Notes: generated by a model from the letters alone, not told the origin. DNA of 64,000 nucleotides from Gemmatimonas aurantiaca (GCF_037190085.1 NZ_JBBCJO010000012.1:248001-312000), one strand, 5' to 3'; shown: positions 17,340-27,260, numbered from the stretch's first letter. Made by a program: numbers and translations.

Positions 17340-20300
17340 ATGCTCCTCTTTCCGCCCGCGATGTCCCTGCCCCCATCCCCGCCCTCCGCCTTCGATCCGA
17401 TCGTCCGTACGCGGTTCGTCGCGCCCAAGGTGCGGGCGCGGATTCTGCAACGGCCGCGGATTGCCGCCACCCTGGCCCGTGCGGTCGATGTGCCGCTCAC
17501 CATCGTGCGCGCACCGGCCGGATATGGAAAGACCACCGCCGTGGCCGACCACCTGGCGCACGCCGGCCTGCCGTATGCCTGGTATCACCTGGGCGACACC
17601 GACACGGACCCGCGCAGCTACCTGCTGCATCTCGTGCACGCCCTGCGTACGCTGCACCCGGGAGCCGGCGAGGCCGCACTGCAGGCGCTGCAGGTCGCCG
17701 AGCGTTCGCCCCGTCTGCTCGCCCAGGCGGTCGATCTGCTGAGCGATGAACTGCTCGACCTGGTTGCTTCCGATACCATTCTGCTGCTCGACGACTACGA
17801 CCGGGTGAACACGGCCGAGATCAACGCCATCACCGAACGACTGGTGGAGACGATGCCTCCCGCCTTGCATGTGGTCATCACGGCGCGCACCACCCCCAGT
17901 CTCCGGAGCCGTTCGCGCTGGCGCGCCAGTGGAGAATTGCTGGAACTGTCGCGTGACGACCTGGCTTTCACGCCAGCGGAAACCATGTCGCTGTTCGCGG
18001 CCCGCGCTCCCCAGCCGATCTCCGAGGAAGCCGCACAGGCCATCGTGGCCGAAACGGAGGGCTGGCCCATTGCGCTGCAGATGCTCAGCGACTCGATGGG
18101 CGCCACGCGAGCGGACTCGCTGGGACAGTTGCTGCAGCACATGCCCGGCCCGGCCGACCTGCTGTTCGATTATCTCGCCGATGAGGTCTTTCTCCGGCAA
18201 CCGCCGGTGACGCGGCAGTTTCTGGGCGAGAGCGCAATTCTGCGTCGCCTCGATTCCGAGGTCTGTGACGCGGTGCTGGGCACCGACGACTCGGCGGAGA
18301 CGCTCCGGGCGCTCGAGCAACGCTCGCTCTTCGTGGCATACGACGGCTCCTATCGTTACCACAATCTCTTCCGCGATTTTCTCCTGCGCCGCGCCGGCGT
18401 GTCTCCGGCCCGACAGGCCACACTGCATCAGCGCGCCGCGGCATATCATGCCGCCCAGGGCGACGAGGAAGAGGCGGTGCATCATCTGCTGATGGCGGGC
18501 GATTACGATGCCGCCGCCGCAGTGTTGGCGCGCATTGCACCGGCCATGGCCGCCGGAGGCCGCCACCAGACACTGGCGGGGTGGCTGCAGGCACTCCCCG
18601 CCCCCGTGCTCGGTGCGTCACCCGATCTGTTGATGGCGCGTGGGGAAACGCATCGTCTTGCCGGCCATTTCGATGAAGCGCTCGAGGCATATACCGCCGC
18701 CAGGACACTCTTCGATCGTGCAGCCGATCGTGATGGCGTACTGCACGCCATCCGCGGAATGTCGCTGGTGTATCTCGATACCGTCCGGCCGACGCGTGCG
18801 GAGCCGTTGTTGCGCGAGGGACTCCGGTTGGCGCGCGGCGTGCCCTCCGAACGCCGCACCCTGTATCTCCTGCTGGCCGAGAATACCCTCAATGCCGGCG
18901 CGACGCGTGTGGCCGAACGCCGCCTGCATGCCCTGCACCGTACGATGGGATTGGCTGGACAGGCCCCGCGCGATCCACGGGTCTGCGTGCGACAAGGTGC
19001 CTTTGCCGAAGCGCGCACTCTCATCCAGGAAAGCCGGAACGCCACCACGGTGAGCGATCATCGTCGCGCACCGCGATCGCATCGTGAGCCGACGGCGTTG
19101 CTGGCCTGGTGCGATGCCATGCTGGGTGATGGAGTCGACGCCCGCCGCCATGCTACGGAGGCACTGGATATCGGTCGACTGCTGGGCGCACCCACCGTGG
19201 AGAGTGTGGCGCTCTCGCGCCTCGGCCTGGGATGGATCACCGGCCACGATCGGGATATCGGACGCGCCCGCACGTACTATGCCGAAGCGTTACGTCTGGC
19301 CGATCGCATCGCCGTGCCACGCTTTCGTGTGGAGAGCCTGCTCGGTCTCGCGATACTGGAGGCCATGGAAGGTCAGTTCGAGATGGCCCGTGGCACGGCA
19401 AGTGAGGCCGCTGAGGTCGCGAGCGAAGTGGGTGACACCTACATCCACGCCATCGCCCTGCTCGTGACGGGGGCCGTCCTGGTGATGGCCGGTGACGACC
19501 GGGCCGATGCGGTACTGCAGCAGGCGCTCGCCGGCAGCCGGCGGTGCGGTGATCGATACAGCACCTGCCTCGCTCATCTCTGGCGTGTCTGTCATCACAC
19601 CCGTCGCGCGGCAACCGCGGATGCGCGACATGCATTCATCGACGCGCTGTCGGTCGCCGGAGAGTGCAGATACGACACCCTGTTTCACGGCACAGCACCC
19701 TTTGCGCCCCGTGATATCGCATTGTGGCGCGGACTGCTGCGTCGGGTGCAGGAACACGAAGCAGTGGGCGCCTACGCCCGCGAAGTGGCCACTCAGCTCG
19801 AATCCCATACGGACTCCACGAGGAGCGATGTCACCGCGGACGCCCCCATGTCGGCGGCACTGTATGTCCAGACGCTGGGTGCATTCCGTGTCTGGCACGA
19901 CGGTCGGGAAATCGAGCGGTCAGCGTGGGCGAGAGAGAAGGCGCTCCATCTCTTCCAACTGCTGATCTGCAATCGTGCGCATGGATTGCATCGGGAGCAG
20001 ATCATCGAATCGTTGTGGCCCGATGGAGCGCCCGGAGCCGCCGGCACCGGGCTGCGCGTGGTGCTGAGCACCCTGCGCAATGTGCTGGAACCCGAGCGGG
20101 TGCGTGGCACCGACGGGCGCTTCGTCGTGCGTGACGGGGACGTGATCCACCTGGCGCGCGATGGCAGTATCCGGGTGGACGCCGACGAACTCGGACGCCG
20201 CATCCGTCTTGCCCGTGCCGCCGAACGCTCGAGTCCCGACAGTGCGATCGCGATGTACGAATCCGCCATGGCGCTGTATCAGGGCGATTTTCTTCCGGAA

Positions 20301-20639
20301 CAACGCTACGACGCCTGGGCCGAAGATGAAAGGCTCCTGCATCGCCGTGAACTGTTCCAGGCCGGCGAGCGACTGGGGAATCTTCTGCTCGCCGAGGGCG
20401 AGTTCGATCGTGTCGTGCGTGTGGCTGAAACCCTGTTGCAGTTCGACCCGCTGTGGGAGTCGGCCTACGCGCTGCTGATGGAGGCTCATTGGCAACAGGG
20501 AAACCGCGTGCTGGTGGCCCGCACCTACGACCGCTGCCGCAAGCGCCTGCACAAGGCGCTGGGCGTTGCTCCCTCGAAAGCCATCACCACACTGTTCGAG
20601 CGCCTGGCCGCTCCCCGGGACGGCCGCTCCAGCGTCTGA
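17340..20639 (+). CDS. MalT-like STAND ATPase regulator with C-terminal BTAD domain
   Basis: About 1,099 residues. VRTRFVAPKVRARILQRPRI opens a MalT/LuxR-type NTPase with Walker A APAGYGKTT and Walker B TILLLDDYD. A helical arm and TPR-like region (about 400-780) follow. The end lacks a LuxR helix-turn-helix. Instead there is a winged-helix segment (LGAFRVWHDGREIERSAWA, about 838 on) and a bacterial transcriptional activation domain (AIAMYESAMALYQGDFLP to the end). Members sense a ligand, oligomerise and activate transcription. It is divergent from the TonB-ligase operon and probably controls it. Start is uncertain: ATG 17340 or 17361, neither with a clear ribosome site. Confidence 0.85.
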   Translation: MLLFPPAMSLPPSPPSAFDPIVRTRFVAPKVRARILQRPRIAATLARAVDVPLTIVRAPAGYGKTTAVADHLAHAGLPYAWYHLGDTDTDPRSYLLHLVHALRTLHPGAGEAALQALQVAERSPRLLAQAVDLLSDELLDLVASDTILLLDDYDRVNTAEINAITERLVETMPPALHVVITARTTPSLRSRSRWRASGELLELSRDDLAFTPAETMSLFAARAPQPISEEAAQAIVAETEGWPIALQMLSDSMGATRADSLGQLLQHMPGPADLLFDYLADEVFLRQPPVTRQFLGESAILRRLDSEVCDAVLGTDDSAETLRALEQRSLFVAYDGSYRYHNLFRDFLLRRAGVSPARQATLHQRAAAYHAAQGDEEEAVHHLLMAGDYDAAAAVLARIAPAMAAGGRHQTLAGWLQALPAPVLGASPDLLMARGETHRLAGHFDEALEAYTAARTLFDRAADRDGVLHAIRGMSLVYLDTVRPTRAEPLLREGLRLARGVPSERRTLYLLLAENTLNAGATRVAERRLHALHRTMGLAGQAPRDPRVCVRQGAFAEARTLIQESRNATTVSDHRRAPRSHREPTALLAWCDAMLGDGVDARRHATEALDIGRLLGAPTVESVALSRLGLGWITGHDRDIGRARTYYAEALRLADRIAVPRFRVESLLGLAILEAMEGQFEMARGTASEAAEVASEVGDTYIHAIALLVTGAVLVMAGDDRADAVLQQALAGSRRCGDRYSTCLAHLWRVCHHTRRAATADARHAFIDALSVAGECRYDTLFHGTAPFAPRDIALWRGLLRRVQEHEAVGAYAREVATQLESHTDSTRSDVTADAPMSAALYVQTLGAFRVWHDGREIERSAWAREKALHLFQLLICNRAHGLHREQIIESLWPDGAPGAAGTGLRVVLSTLRNVLEPERVRGTDGRFVVRDGDVIHLARDGSIRVDADELGRRIRLARAAERSSPDSAIAMYESAMALYQGDFLPEQRYDAWAEDERLLHRRELFQAGERLGNLLLAEGEFDRVVRVAETLLQFDPLWESAYALLMEAHWQQGNRVLVARTYDRCRKRLHKALGVAPSKAITTLFERLAAPRDGRSSV

Positions 20640-20824
20640 CCGGGTGGATGCCGATACCGATGTCGATGCTGGACGATGCCGGCCCCGGGCAGAGCGGCCC
20701 AATTTTCAAGGCTTTTCCCTTGACTATCATCGCACCGGTTCCATCTTGCATCCACACGCGCTGACCACCGGTTCCACAGGGCTCTGCCATGTCCCGGTGC
20801 ACACACCGTTCGGCGGATACGTGC

Positions 20825-21469
20825 ATGACACCATCGGGGCCTTCACTGCTCAAGGATCGCCTCCGGTCGCTGCTCGACGCCCTCAAGTACCGGGGGCGCG
20901 CCACCGTACCGGAGCTGGCGGCGGATCTCGACCTCAACGTCGAGACCATCCGCGAACATCTCCGCACGCTCGAAGCCCGCATGCTCGTGCGGCGCGAGGG
21001 CACACAGCAGCAGGGCCCGGGCAGACCGGAGGTACTCTTCGGACTCACGCCTGAAGCCGAGGCGCTGTTTCCACGCCGCGAAGGTGAGATGCTCCAGGCG
21101 TTGGCCCGCTATCTGGTGGCGCAGGGTCAGACGCCGCTGCTCCGCGAATTTTTCAGGGAGCATGCCGCGGAACGGCGCGAGCGGGCGCTGGCCCGGGTCG
21201 CAGGACTCACCGGCAGGAAACGTCTGCGCGAAGTCGTGCGCCTCTTCGATGACATGGGTTTCATGCCCGTCCTCGAAGAAGCCGGAACCACGCTGCGACT
21301 CTGTCATTGTCCACTGCGCGATCTGGTGGAAGCCACACAACTCCCCTGCCGGGAAGAAATCGGCCTCCTTCGCGAACTGCTGGGCGGCCCGCTGGTCCGG
21401 GTGACGCACATGCCGCGCGGCGATGCGGCCTGCGCCTATCGGATCGACACGGAACCGGTATGCCGGTGA
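20825..21469 (+). CDS. Winged-helix regulator with SufR-like cysteine set
   Basis: 214 residues. An N-terminal HTH (YRGRATVPELAADLDLNVET then LRTLEARMLVRRE) binds DNA. The C-terminal part has Cys residues in CHCPLRDLVEATQLPC and DAACAYRI, the spacing of SufR-type regulators that hold a Fe-S cluster. A Fe-S sensor of iron, oxygen or nitric oxide is therefore likely. It overlaps the next gene by ten bases and heads a run with NnrS-like, MIP18, DUF2249 and cupin proteins. ATG 20825 is preferred to ATG 20789 because the HTH begins soon after it. The ligand is inferred, not shown. Confidence 0.8.
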   Translation: MTPSGPSLLKDRLRSLLDALKYRGRATVPELAADLDLNVETIREHLRTLEARMLVRREGTQQQGPGRPEVLFGLTPEAEALFPRREGEMLQALARYLVAQGQTPLLREFFREHAAERRERALARVAGLTGRKRLREVVRLFDDMGFMPVLEEAGTTLRLCHCPLRDLVEATQLPCREEIGLLRELLGGPLVRVTHMPRGDAACAYRIDTEPVCR

Positions 21470-22695
21470 ACTCTCCGCCGCTCCGTCTGCCGGGCGAGCA
21501 CTTCCTCGCGGCGCAGCTCTTTTTCATCGCCGGCGCGGTGGGGTTGTGGTCCATCGCGCCCACGCTCGTTGCAGGCGCCTATCCCGCCGCTTCGGTGGTC
21601 GTTCTCACCCACCTGTTCACGCTGGGCTGGCTGACGACATCCATCATGGGCGCGCTCTATCAGTTCCTGCCAGTGGCGCTGGGTCAGGCGATCGCTTCGG
21701 AGCGGCTGGCGCATATCACGTTCGGACTGCACCTCGCCGGTGTCGTGCTGATGACCACGGGCATCGGTCTGCATCGCGCGACGATACTGAGTGCGGGACT
21801 GGTACTGCTTGCCCTAGGCATCACCGGTTTCCTTGGCAACCTGCTGGTGACGCTGCGGCGCGCCACCCGCCGCGAACTCACCTGGTGGGCCCTGAGTGGC
21901 GCCCTGTTCGCACTCGCCATCGCCCTGCTCTTCGGCGTGATGTTGGGCATCCACCGATTCACCGGCATACTCGGCACCATACACGATCTCGCGTTGCGCG
22001 TGCATCTCCACGCCGGCCTCTTCGGCTGGGTGCTGCTGGTCATCGTAGGCGTGTCGCATCGACTCCTGCCGATGTTTCTCCTCAGTCACGGTGCCGACGA
22101 GCGATTCGGCTGGTGGGCGGTGGGACTTCTCGGCGCCGGCACCATACTGCTCGCGCTGTTTCATCACGTTCCCATCGTCGGACGCGAACTCCCGCTGTTC
22201 CTGTTCATGAGTGGGCTGCTGGCCTGGGTGATGCAAGCGCGGATCTTCTTCCGTCGTCGACACCGCCCGCAACTCGATGCCGGACTCCGATTGAGCGCCA
22301 TCGCGATCGCACTGCTCGCGCTCACGCCTCTGGCCCTGATACGACTGCTCCTTCCGGGCGCGACCCCGGCATCGCGCGTGCTCTACATAGGGATCGCCGT
22401 GCTTGGTTGCACGCTGTTCGTGGCCGCGCAGTACTACAAGATCGTCCCCTTCCTCATCTGGAACCGGTACTTCGGTCCGCTGGCCGGCACCCGTCCGCTG
22501 CCGCGCGTTGCCGATCTGTACGCCGCCCGTGAGGCGAACATCGTCATCCTGCTGCTGGCGGCGGGCGCCATCCTGGTGCCGGGCGGTGTGGCCGTGGCCT
22601 CGACCGGTCTGCTGCGCATCGGCGCCGTACTGCTCAGCGTAGGCGCACTCATGCAGGCGAGGCAGCTCTGGAGCGTATCGCGGAGACGCCCATGA
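21460..22695 (+). CDS. NnrS-like polytopic membrane protein
   Basis: 411 residues with about twelve hydrophobic helices. Conserved-looking His residues occur within helices (VLTHLFTLGW, RVHLHAGLFGW, GVSHRLLPMFLLSH), as in NnrS and haem-copper oxidase subunit I-like proteins, and could bind haem or metal. NnrS is a nitric-oxide-linked haem protein found beside denitrification and NO-stress genes. The coupled Fe-S regulator, MIP18 and DUF2249 genes support that setting. The start overlaps the regulator gene by ten bases and the stop overlaps the next start by four (ATGA). It could instead be an unclassified haem-binding membrane protein. Confidence 0.72.
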   Translation: MPVNSPPLRLPGEHFLAAQLFFIAGAVGLWSIAPTLVAGAYPAASVVVLTHLFTLGWLTTSIMGALYQFLPVALGQAIASERLAHITFGLHLAGVVLMTTGIGLHRATILSAGLVLLALGITGFLGNLLVTLRRATRRELTWWALSGALFALAIALLFGVMLGIHRFTGILGTIHDLALRVHLHAGLFGWVLLVIVGVSHRLLPMFLLSHGADERFGWWAVGLLGAGTILLALFHHVPIVGRELPLFLFMSGLLAWVMQARIFFRRRHRPQLDAGLRLSAIAIALLALTPLALIRLLLPGATPASRVLYIGIAVLGCTLFVAAQYYKIVPFLIWNRYFGPLAGTRPLPRVADLYAAREANIVILLLAAGAILVPGGVAVASTGLLRIGAVLLSVGALMQARQLWSVSRRRP

Positions 22696-22991
22696 ACGAT
22701 GATCCCGCGGCACCGTCCCAGACGCAGCTCCGTGACGCACTGCGTATGGTCATCGATCCGGAGATCGGACTCGATATCGTGACGGTCGGACTGATCTACG
22801 ACATCACGTACAATGCCGGTCTGGTGCATGTCACCTACACGCTCACCACGCCGGGCTGTCCGATGGAGCGACACATCTCCAATGGCATCGTCCACGCGCT
22901 GTCGGATGTGCCGGGCGTCGACGATATCGATCTCCACCTGGTCTGGGAACCACGATGGCATCCCGGCATGCTCCAGGAGCCGTCATGGTGA
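22692..22991 (+). CDS. MIP18-family (DUF59) metal-sulfur cluster assembly protein
   Basis: 99 residues covering one DUF59 domain. LRDALRMVIDPEIGLDIVTV at the start and TYTLTTPGCPMERHI, with the conserved Cys, are the family signature seen in SufT, PaaD and MIP18. These proteins help mature or repair Fe-S clusters. Here it is joined by four-base and seven-base overlaps to the NnrS-like and DUF2249 genes, so cluster repair under NO or oxidative stress is the likely role. Confidence 0.88.
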   Translation: MNDDPAAPSQTQLRDALRMVIDPEIGLDIVTVGLIYDITYNAGLVHVTYTLTTPGCPMERHISNGIVHALSDVPGVDDIDLHLVWEPRWHPGMLQEPSW

Positions 22992-23494
22992 ATCTGCTCG
23001 ATGCATCCTTTCCTCTCGCGTTGCAGGTGGTCGACCCGGTCACCGTCATCGAAGCCGATGTCCGCGAGGATCTGCGGGCCGGTCGCGAACCGTTCCAGCG
23101 CATCATGGCCGCCCGCGCGGACGTGCCCGAGTGGGGTGCGCTCCTCGTGCGGGCCACCTTCGAACCCGCACCGCTCTATCGGGTGATGGGCAGGGACGGC
23201 TGGGCGCATCACACCGAGTGTCTGGCCGCCGACGACTGGTGTGTCTGGTTCTACCGGGATATTCCCGTGCTCGATGTACGCGACATGGATCCTCCGGAAC
23301 CATTGGCCCACACGCTGAATGCCGCCGAGGCGTTACCCGAAAACGGCGCCCTGGTGCAACTCAATGTCCGGGTTCCGCAATTCCTGCTTCCCAGGCTCGC
23401 CGAACGGGGATTCCTGTTTCACGTGCGCGAAGTCTCCCCCGATCGGGTGCACGTGTTCATCAGGCGCCGTCCGGTGTATGAAGGCATTCAGTGA
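22985..23494 (+). CDS. DUF2249-domain protein
   Basis: 169 residues; start at ATG 22985, overlapping the MIP18 stop by seven bases. The C-terminal half (about residues 85-160) fits DUF2249: LDVRDMDPPEPL begins it and GALVQLNVRVPQFLLPRLAERGF is its core. The N-terminal half (VIEADVREDLRAGREPFQRI) resembles a second, more diverged copy. DUF2249 proteins are often found near denitrification and NO-response genes, sometimes with hemerythrin domains. Biochemical role unknown. Confidence 0.75.
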   Translation: MVNLLDASFPLALQVVDPVTVIEADVREDLRAGREPFQRIMAARADVPEWGALLVRATFEPAPLYRVMGRDGWAHHTECLAADDWCVWFYRDIPVLDVRDMDPPEPLAHTLNAAEALPENGALVQLNVRVPQFLLPRLAERGFLFHVREVSPDRVHVFIRRRPVYEGIQ

Positions 23495-23540
23495 AATATT
23501 CAACAGGACATCACAGGCCATTCAGGAACAGGAGACACCG

Positions 23541-23924
23541 ATGACCGACGCGCCCAGACTCCGGCAACACCCCGAAGATCGCTTCGCAGGACCAGTCCAT
23601 CACTTCGACTTGCCGGCCACCGCCGCCGCGCTGCGACAGGAGCCGCACCATTCGGTTGGAGGTCATCGGCAGATCGCCCTGTTTCGTCGGGGCCCGCTGA
23701 CGCTCCTCGTCTTCGCCTTCGAAGCGGGTGGGGCACTCAAGGAACACCAGGCCGAAGGCACGGTGACCATCCAGACCTTGTCGGGCCGGCTCACGGTGGT
23801 GGTCGACGAGGCAACGTATGAGTTACCCGTCGGCCACCTCGTGACCCTCGCGCCCGGTGTACGTCACGCCGTGCTGGCAGCCGAGGCCAGCGACATGCTC
23901 CTGGCTGTCTGTCGGGAGTCGTAG
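23541..23924 (+). CDS. Small cupin-fold protein
   Basis: 127 residues, ATG 23541 with AGGAG eight bases upstream. The single cupin domain shows LKEHQAEGTVTIQTLSGRL (motif 1, with His and Glu as possible metal ligands) and LPVGHLVTLAPGVRHAV (motif 2, with a His). It is the last gene of the run headed by the Fe-S regulator, 46 bases after the DUF2249 gene. It could bind a metal or a small ligand; no substrate is indicated. Confidence 0.78.
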   Translation: MTDAPRLRQHPEDRFAGPVHHFDLPATAAALRQEPHHSVGGHRQIALFRRGPLTLLVFAFEAGGALKEHQAEGTVTIQTLSGRLTVVVDEATYELPVGHLVTLAPGVRHAVLAAEASDMLLAVCRES

Positions 23925-24037
23925 ACGGCTTCAACGGAGTCCGTCTGCAGCGCACCAGGGTCTGGCGGAGCCTCGGCGGGACCTGGACCCGCTGACCTGC
24001 CTTGCGGTGCGCAGACCGCTAACTTTCAGGGAGTCTC

Positions 24038-25279
24038 ATGTGGTTCCGACCCGCCTTTGCGTGGACCATGCCGAACTCCCGAATCGTCTTCATCGTCACC
24101 GGCTCGATCGCGGCATTCAAAGCCGCACAGGCGGTGTCGCGCCTGGTCCAGGATGGACACACCGTGCGCGTGGTGGCCACGCCTGCGGCACTCCAATTCG
24201 TCGGCGCCGCCACGTTCGAAGGGCTGACGGGCCATCCCGTGCTCTCCGATCTCTGGGAGCCGGGACGGGCGATGGATCACATCCATCTCAGTCGATGGGC
24301 TGACATGGGGATGATCTGTCCGGCCAGCGCCAACACCATCGCCCACATGGCGCATGGTTTGGCGGACGATCTCGTCGGTGCCCTCGCGCTGGCGTGGCCG
24401 CGGGAGAAGCCGCTGCATCTGTTTCCCGCGATGAATCGCGAGATGCTGAGTCATCCGTCCACGATGGACAATCTGGCGGCAGTGGGTCGGGCGGGTGTCA
24501 TCGTGCATCCCACGGCCGGTGGCAATCTGGCCTGTGGGGAAGTGGGCGGCGGCCGTCTGCTCGAGCCCGATGAGATCGTGGCGCTGATCACCCCACCCCG
24601 CCTCGGTCGGGTCCTCGTCACCGCGGGCGCCACCCGCGAACCCATCGACGGCATCCGGTTCGTTTCCAATGTGAGTACGGGTCGCACCGGTGCCGCCATT
24701 GCCGATCGCCTGGCCGCGAAGGGATGGGACGTCACGTTCGTGCACGGACAATCCTCGGCGCTGCCCAACGCGCGCACGACACGGGTACCGTATGGTTCGT
24801 TCGCGGATCTCGATGCCACACTGCAGCGGGAACTGGCCGCGCAGGCGTACACCGCCGTGATTCACGCCGCGGCCGTCAGTGATTATTCCATCGCCTCCGT
24901 CAACGGTGGAGAGCCCGATGGTCAGGTGAAGCTCGGCAGCGGAGAATCGCTCGAATTGCGGTTCAAAGCGAACCACAAGATTCTGCCGCGTCTTCGCGGA
25001 TACTCCGCGAACGGGGCCATGCAGGTGATCGGTTTCAAGCTCACGCTCAACCAGACCGCCTCACGCACCGAGGAAATCGCGCGCGGTCTGCTCGGCTCGA
25101 CGGTCGATGCCATCGTGGCCAATGACTGGTCACACATCGACGGCGATCGTCACCCCGGTCAACTGGTCGCGAACGACGAAGCGCCCACGTTCGCGAACAT
25201 CGACGAATTGAGCGAACTCCTGCACCGTCGCCTGCTGCGCGCCGGAGCCGGCACGGGGACACCGGTCGCGCACGCCTGA
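24038..25279 (+). CDS. coaBC: Bifunctional phosphopantothenoylcysteine decarboxylase / phosphopantothenate-cysteine ligase
   Basis: 413 residues; AGGGAG five bases before ATG 24038 decides the start. The CoaC half has TGSIAAFKAAQAVSRL (FMN fold), HIHLS at 81-85 with the catalytic His, PASANTIAHMAHGLADD, PAMNREM and the active-site Cys in NLACGEVGGGR. The CoaB half begins near 190 with TAGATREPIDGIRFVSN and STGRTG, the CTP/phosphopantothenate site. The two reactions convert phosphopantothenate and cysteine to phosphopantetheine in CoA synthesis. The order CoaC then CoaB and the length are normal. The CoaB motif usually ending in NPDIL is replaced by HKILPRL, so it is somewhat divergent. Confidence 0.9.
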   Translation: MWFRPAFAWTMPNSRIVFIVTGSIAAFKAAQAVSRLVQDGHTVRVVATPAALQFVGAATFEGLTGHPVLSDLWEPGRAMDHIHLSRWADMGMICPASANTIAHMAHGLADDLVGALALAWPREKPLHLFPAMNREMLSHPSTMDNLAAVGRAGVIVHPTAGGNLACGEVGGGRLLEPDEIVALITPPRLGRVLVTAGATREPIDGIRFVSNVSTGRTGAAIADRLAAKGWDVTFVHGQSSALPNARTTRVPYGSFADLDATLQRELAAQAYTAVIHAAAVSDYSIASVNGGEPDGQVKLGSGESLELRFKANHKILPRLRGYSANGAMQVIGFKLTLNQTASRTEEIARGLLGSTVDAIVANDWSHIDGDRHPGQLVANDEAPTFANIDELSELLHRRLLRAGAGTGTPVAHA

Positions 25280-25324
25280 TCGGCGGCCGTCCCGTCTCCT
25301 ATCGACAACCGGCGGACACGCGCT

Positions 25325-27247
25325 TCACGCCACGTGTTTTGCCAACAGCATCGGCAGGTGGTCGTCCATCAGTTCGGTGACCAGTTCGGGCTTGTGAAAC
25401 AGAAAGCCCTGGCCGATGCGGATATTGGAGTGACGCTGCAGATAGTCCTTCTCCGCATGTTCCTCGATGCCCTCGGCCACCACCGAGACCCCGAGCGCGG
25501 AACTCAATGATTCGATGGCGCGCAGGATGATCTGGCTGCGCGGCCGGTCCTGAATACCGCTGATCAGCGAACGATCGACCTTGATCTCGTCGGCCGTGAT
25601 GTCGGCCAGCACGGCCAGTGAGGAATAGCCCATGCCGAAGTCGTCGATGGAAACGCCGATATCGGCTTCCTTGAGCAACGGCAGCACCTTCGACTGGAAT
25701 GGCCCCGTCGCCACCAGCGCATCCTCGGTGAACTCGAGAATGAAATTGCGCGGACGAGCGGTATCGACGATACGCTGGATGACCTTCTGCATGAACGGCA
25801 GACGGGCCGTCTGACCGGGCGAGAGATTGAGGCTGTACGTGATGTCCTCGCCAAAACGGGCCGTGAGATCCGGCATGGCCTGAATGAGTCCATCCAGTAC
25901 GATGTCGGTCATCTCGTCCAGCAATCCCATCTCGGCGGCAATGGGCACGAACAGTCCCGGCGGGTGCACGATACCGTGACTCTCCGTCCAGCGCGCGAGC
26001 GCTTCGAATCCCACCACGCTCTGGCGGTGGATATCGACCTTCTGCTGCAGTGCGCACTGGATCTGACGTTCGTTGATGGCCCTGCGCAGCCGGTACTCGA
26101 GCGAGAGACGCTCCTTGGCCTCTTGCCCCATCTTCTGACTGAAATACGTGATGCTGCCCTTGCTCGAACTCTTGGCCCGGTACATGGCCGTATCGGCGTG
26201 ATGACGCAGCGTATCGTAGTCCGTGCCATGCATCGGATAGAACGCGACCCCGATGGAGCCCGAAGTGCGTACATCGATGCCATCGATACGGAACGGCTGC
26301 TGCAACTGCTCACGCACACGGTCGATGACCGCCGCGGTCTCACTGCGCTGACGGACGGGATCGAGCATGATGACGAACTCGTCGCCGCTGATGCGGCCCA
26401 GGACATCCGTCCGGCGTAGCTGGGCGGTGATGCGTTCGGCCACACCCTTCAGCAGGGCATCCCCGGCGGCGTGTCCGTAGAGATCGTTGACCTGTTTGAA
26501 GTTGTCGAGATCGATGAACGCCAGCGCGAGCTTCTCCCCCGGTGTCTTGCGCGACACCGCATAGTCCACCAGTTCGCGGACATGCGAACGATTGGGCAAC
26601 CCGGTGAGCTGGTCATGGTTGGCCCGGAAGGTCAGTGCCTCCTGGCTGGCCTCGAGTTGTTCGGTGAGGTGCTTCAACCGATGACTCTCGGCTTCCGTCT
26701 GGCTCGCCCGCTTGGCTGCCAGGGCGTGTGAGGCCAGTACCGAGAACTTGCGGGCCAGCGTCACGTGTGCCCGATCGAATCCCGTGCGTCCTTCCTCACG
26801 CAGGATCATCAGCAGTCCGCGCCGCCCCCGCACGCCGAGCGGCAGATACAACGTGGGCTGCGACCGCGTGAGCCCTGCCACGGCGCCTTCCGGCCATTCC
26901 TCCCAGTCGGCGCCGGTCACCGTCGTGACCACGCGCCCGGAAAGCACCTTGGCGAAGGTGCGCCCGCCGCGCCAGCGGGAATCGACCAGGGCATCGGCGT
27001 TCGCCGCCACACAATGGAGGGCATCACGTGGTGTGGCATCCTCCACCAGCACGATGGCATGCGATGCATCGAAGACCGGCAGGAGCGCCGAGAACACGTT
27101 GGCGAACGGATCGGCATCACCCGTCACGCACAACACCGCATCCAGCGCCTGCAGCAGCAGGTTGGCATGCGTGTTCTCCATGCGCAGTGCGTCGATCTCG
27201 CGACGCATGCCCACGATGGTTTCGCGTAGCTCCTCGGACCCTTCCAT
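25325..27247 (-). CDS. GAF-GGDEF-EAL cyclic-di-GMP protein
   Basis: 640 residues. A short coiled N-terminus and a GAF-like sensor domain (about 30-190) lead to a GGDEF domain (about 215-370) and an EAL domain (about 380-625). The cyclase signature reads SGDEF instead of GGDEF, so cyclase activity may be low or altered. The EAL domain keeps its key residues: EAL in GFEALARW, Asn in SLNLSP, Glu in EFTED, the DDFG pair, Lys in IKVDRS and Glu in VAEGIEE. Phosphodiesterase activity is therefore expected. It follows the FIST gene by 13 bases, probably in one operon. Confidence 0.9.
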   Translation of the reverse strand: MEGSEELRETIVGMRREIDALRMENTHANLLLQALDAVLCVTGDADPFANVFSALLPVFDASHAIVLVEDATPRDALHCVAANADALVDSRWRGGRTFAKVLSGRVVTTVTGADWEEWPEGAVAGLTRSQPTLYLPLGVRGRRGLLMILREEGRTGFDRAHVTLARKFSVLASHALAAKRASQTEAESHRLKHLTEQLEASQEALTFRANHDQLTGLPNRSHVRELVDYAVSRKTPGEKLALAFIDLDNFKQVNDLYGHAAGDALLKGVAERITAQLRRTDVLGRISGDEFVIMLDPVRQRSETAAVIDRVREQLQQPFRIDGIDVRTSGSIGVAFYPMHGTDYDTLRHHADTAMYRAKSSSKGSITYFSQKMGQEAKERLSLEYRLRRAINERQIQCALQQKVDIHRQSVVGFEALARWTESHGIVHPPGLFVPIAAEMGLLDEMTDIVLDGLIQAMPDLTARFGEDITYSLNLSPGQTARLPFMQKVIQRIVDTARPRNFILEFTEDALVATGPFQSKVLPLLKEADIGVSIDDFGMGYSSLAVLADITADEIKVDRSLISGIQDRPRSQIILRAIESLSSALGVSVVAEGIEEHAEKDYLQRHSNIRIGQGFLFHKPELVTELMDDHLPMLLAKHVA

Positions 27248-27260
27248 CGTCTCGCGATCC

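Noticed and set aside
16968..18566. A 532-codon minus-strand open frame crossing the divergent intergenic region
   Set aside because: Shadow of the MalT-like/BTAD regulator and the receptor start; no domain.
20640..20824. TTGACT near 20720 as a promoter of the Fe-S regulator run
   Set aside because: No acceptable -10 box at 16-18 bases downstream.
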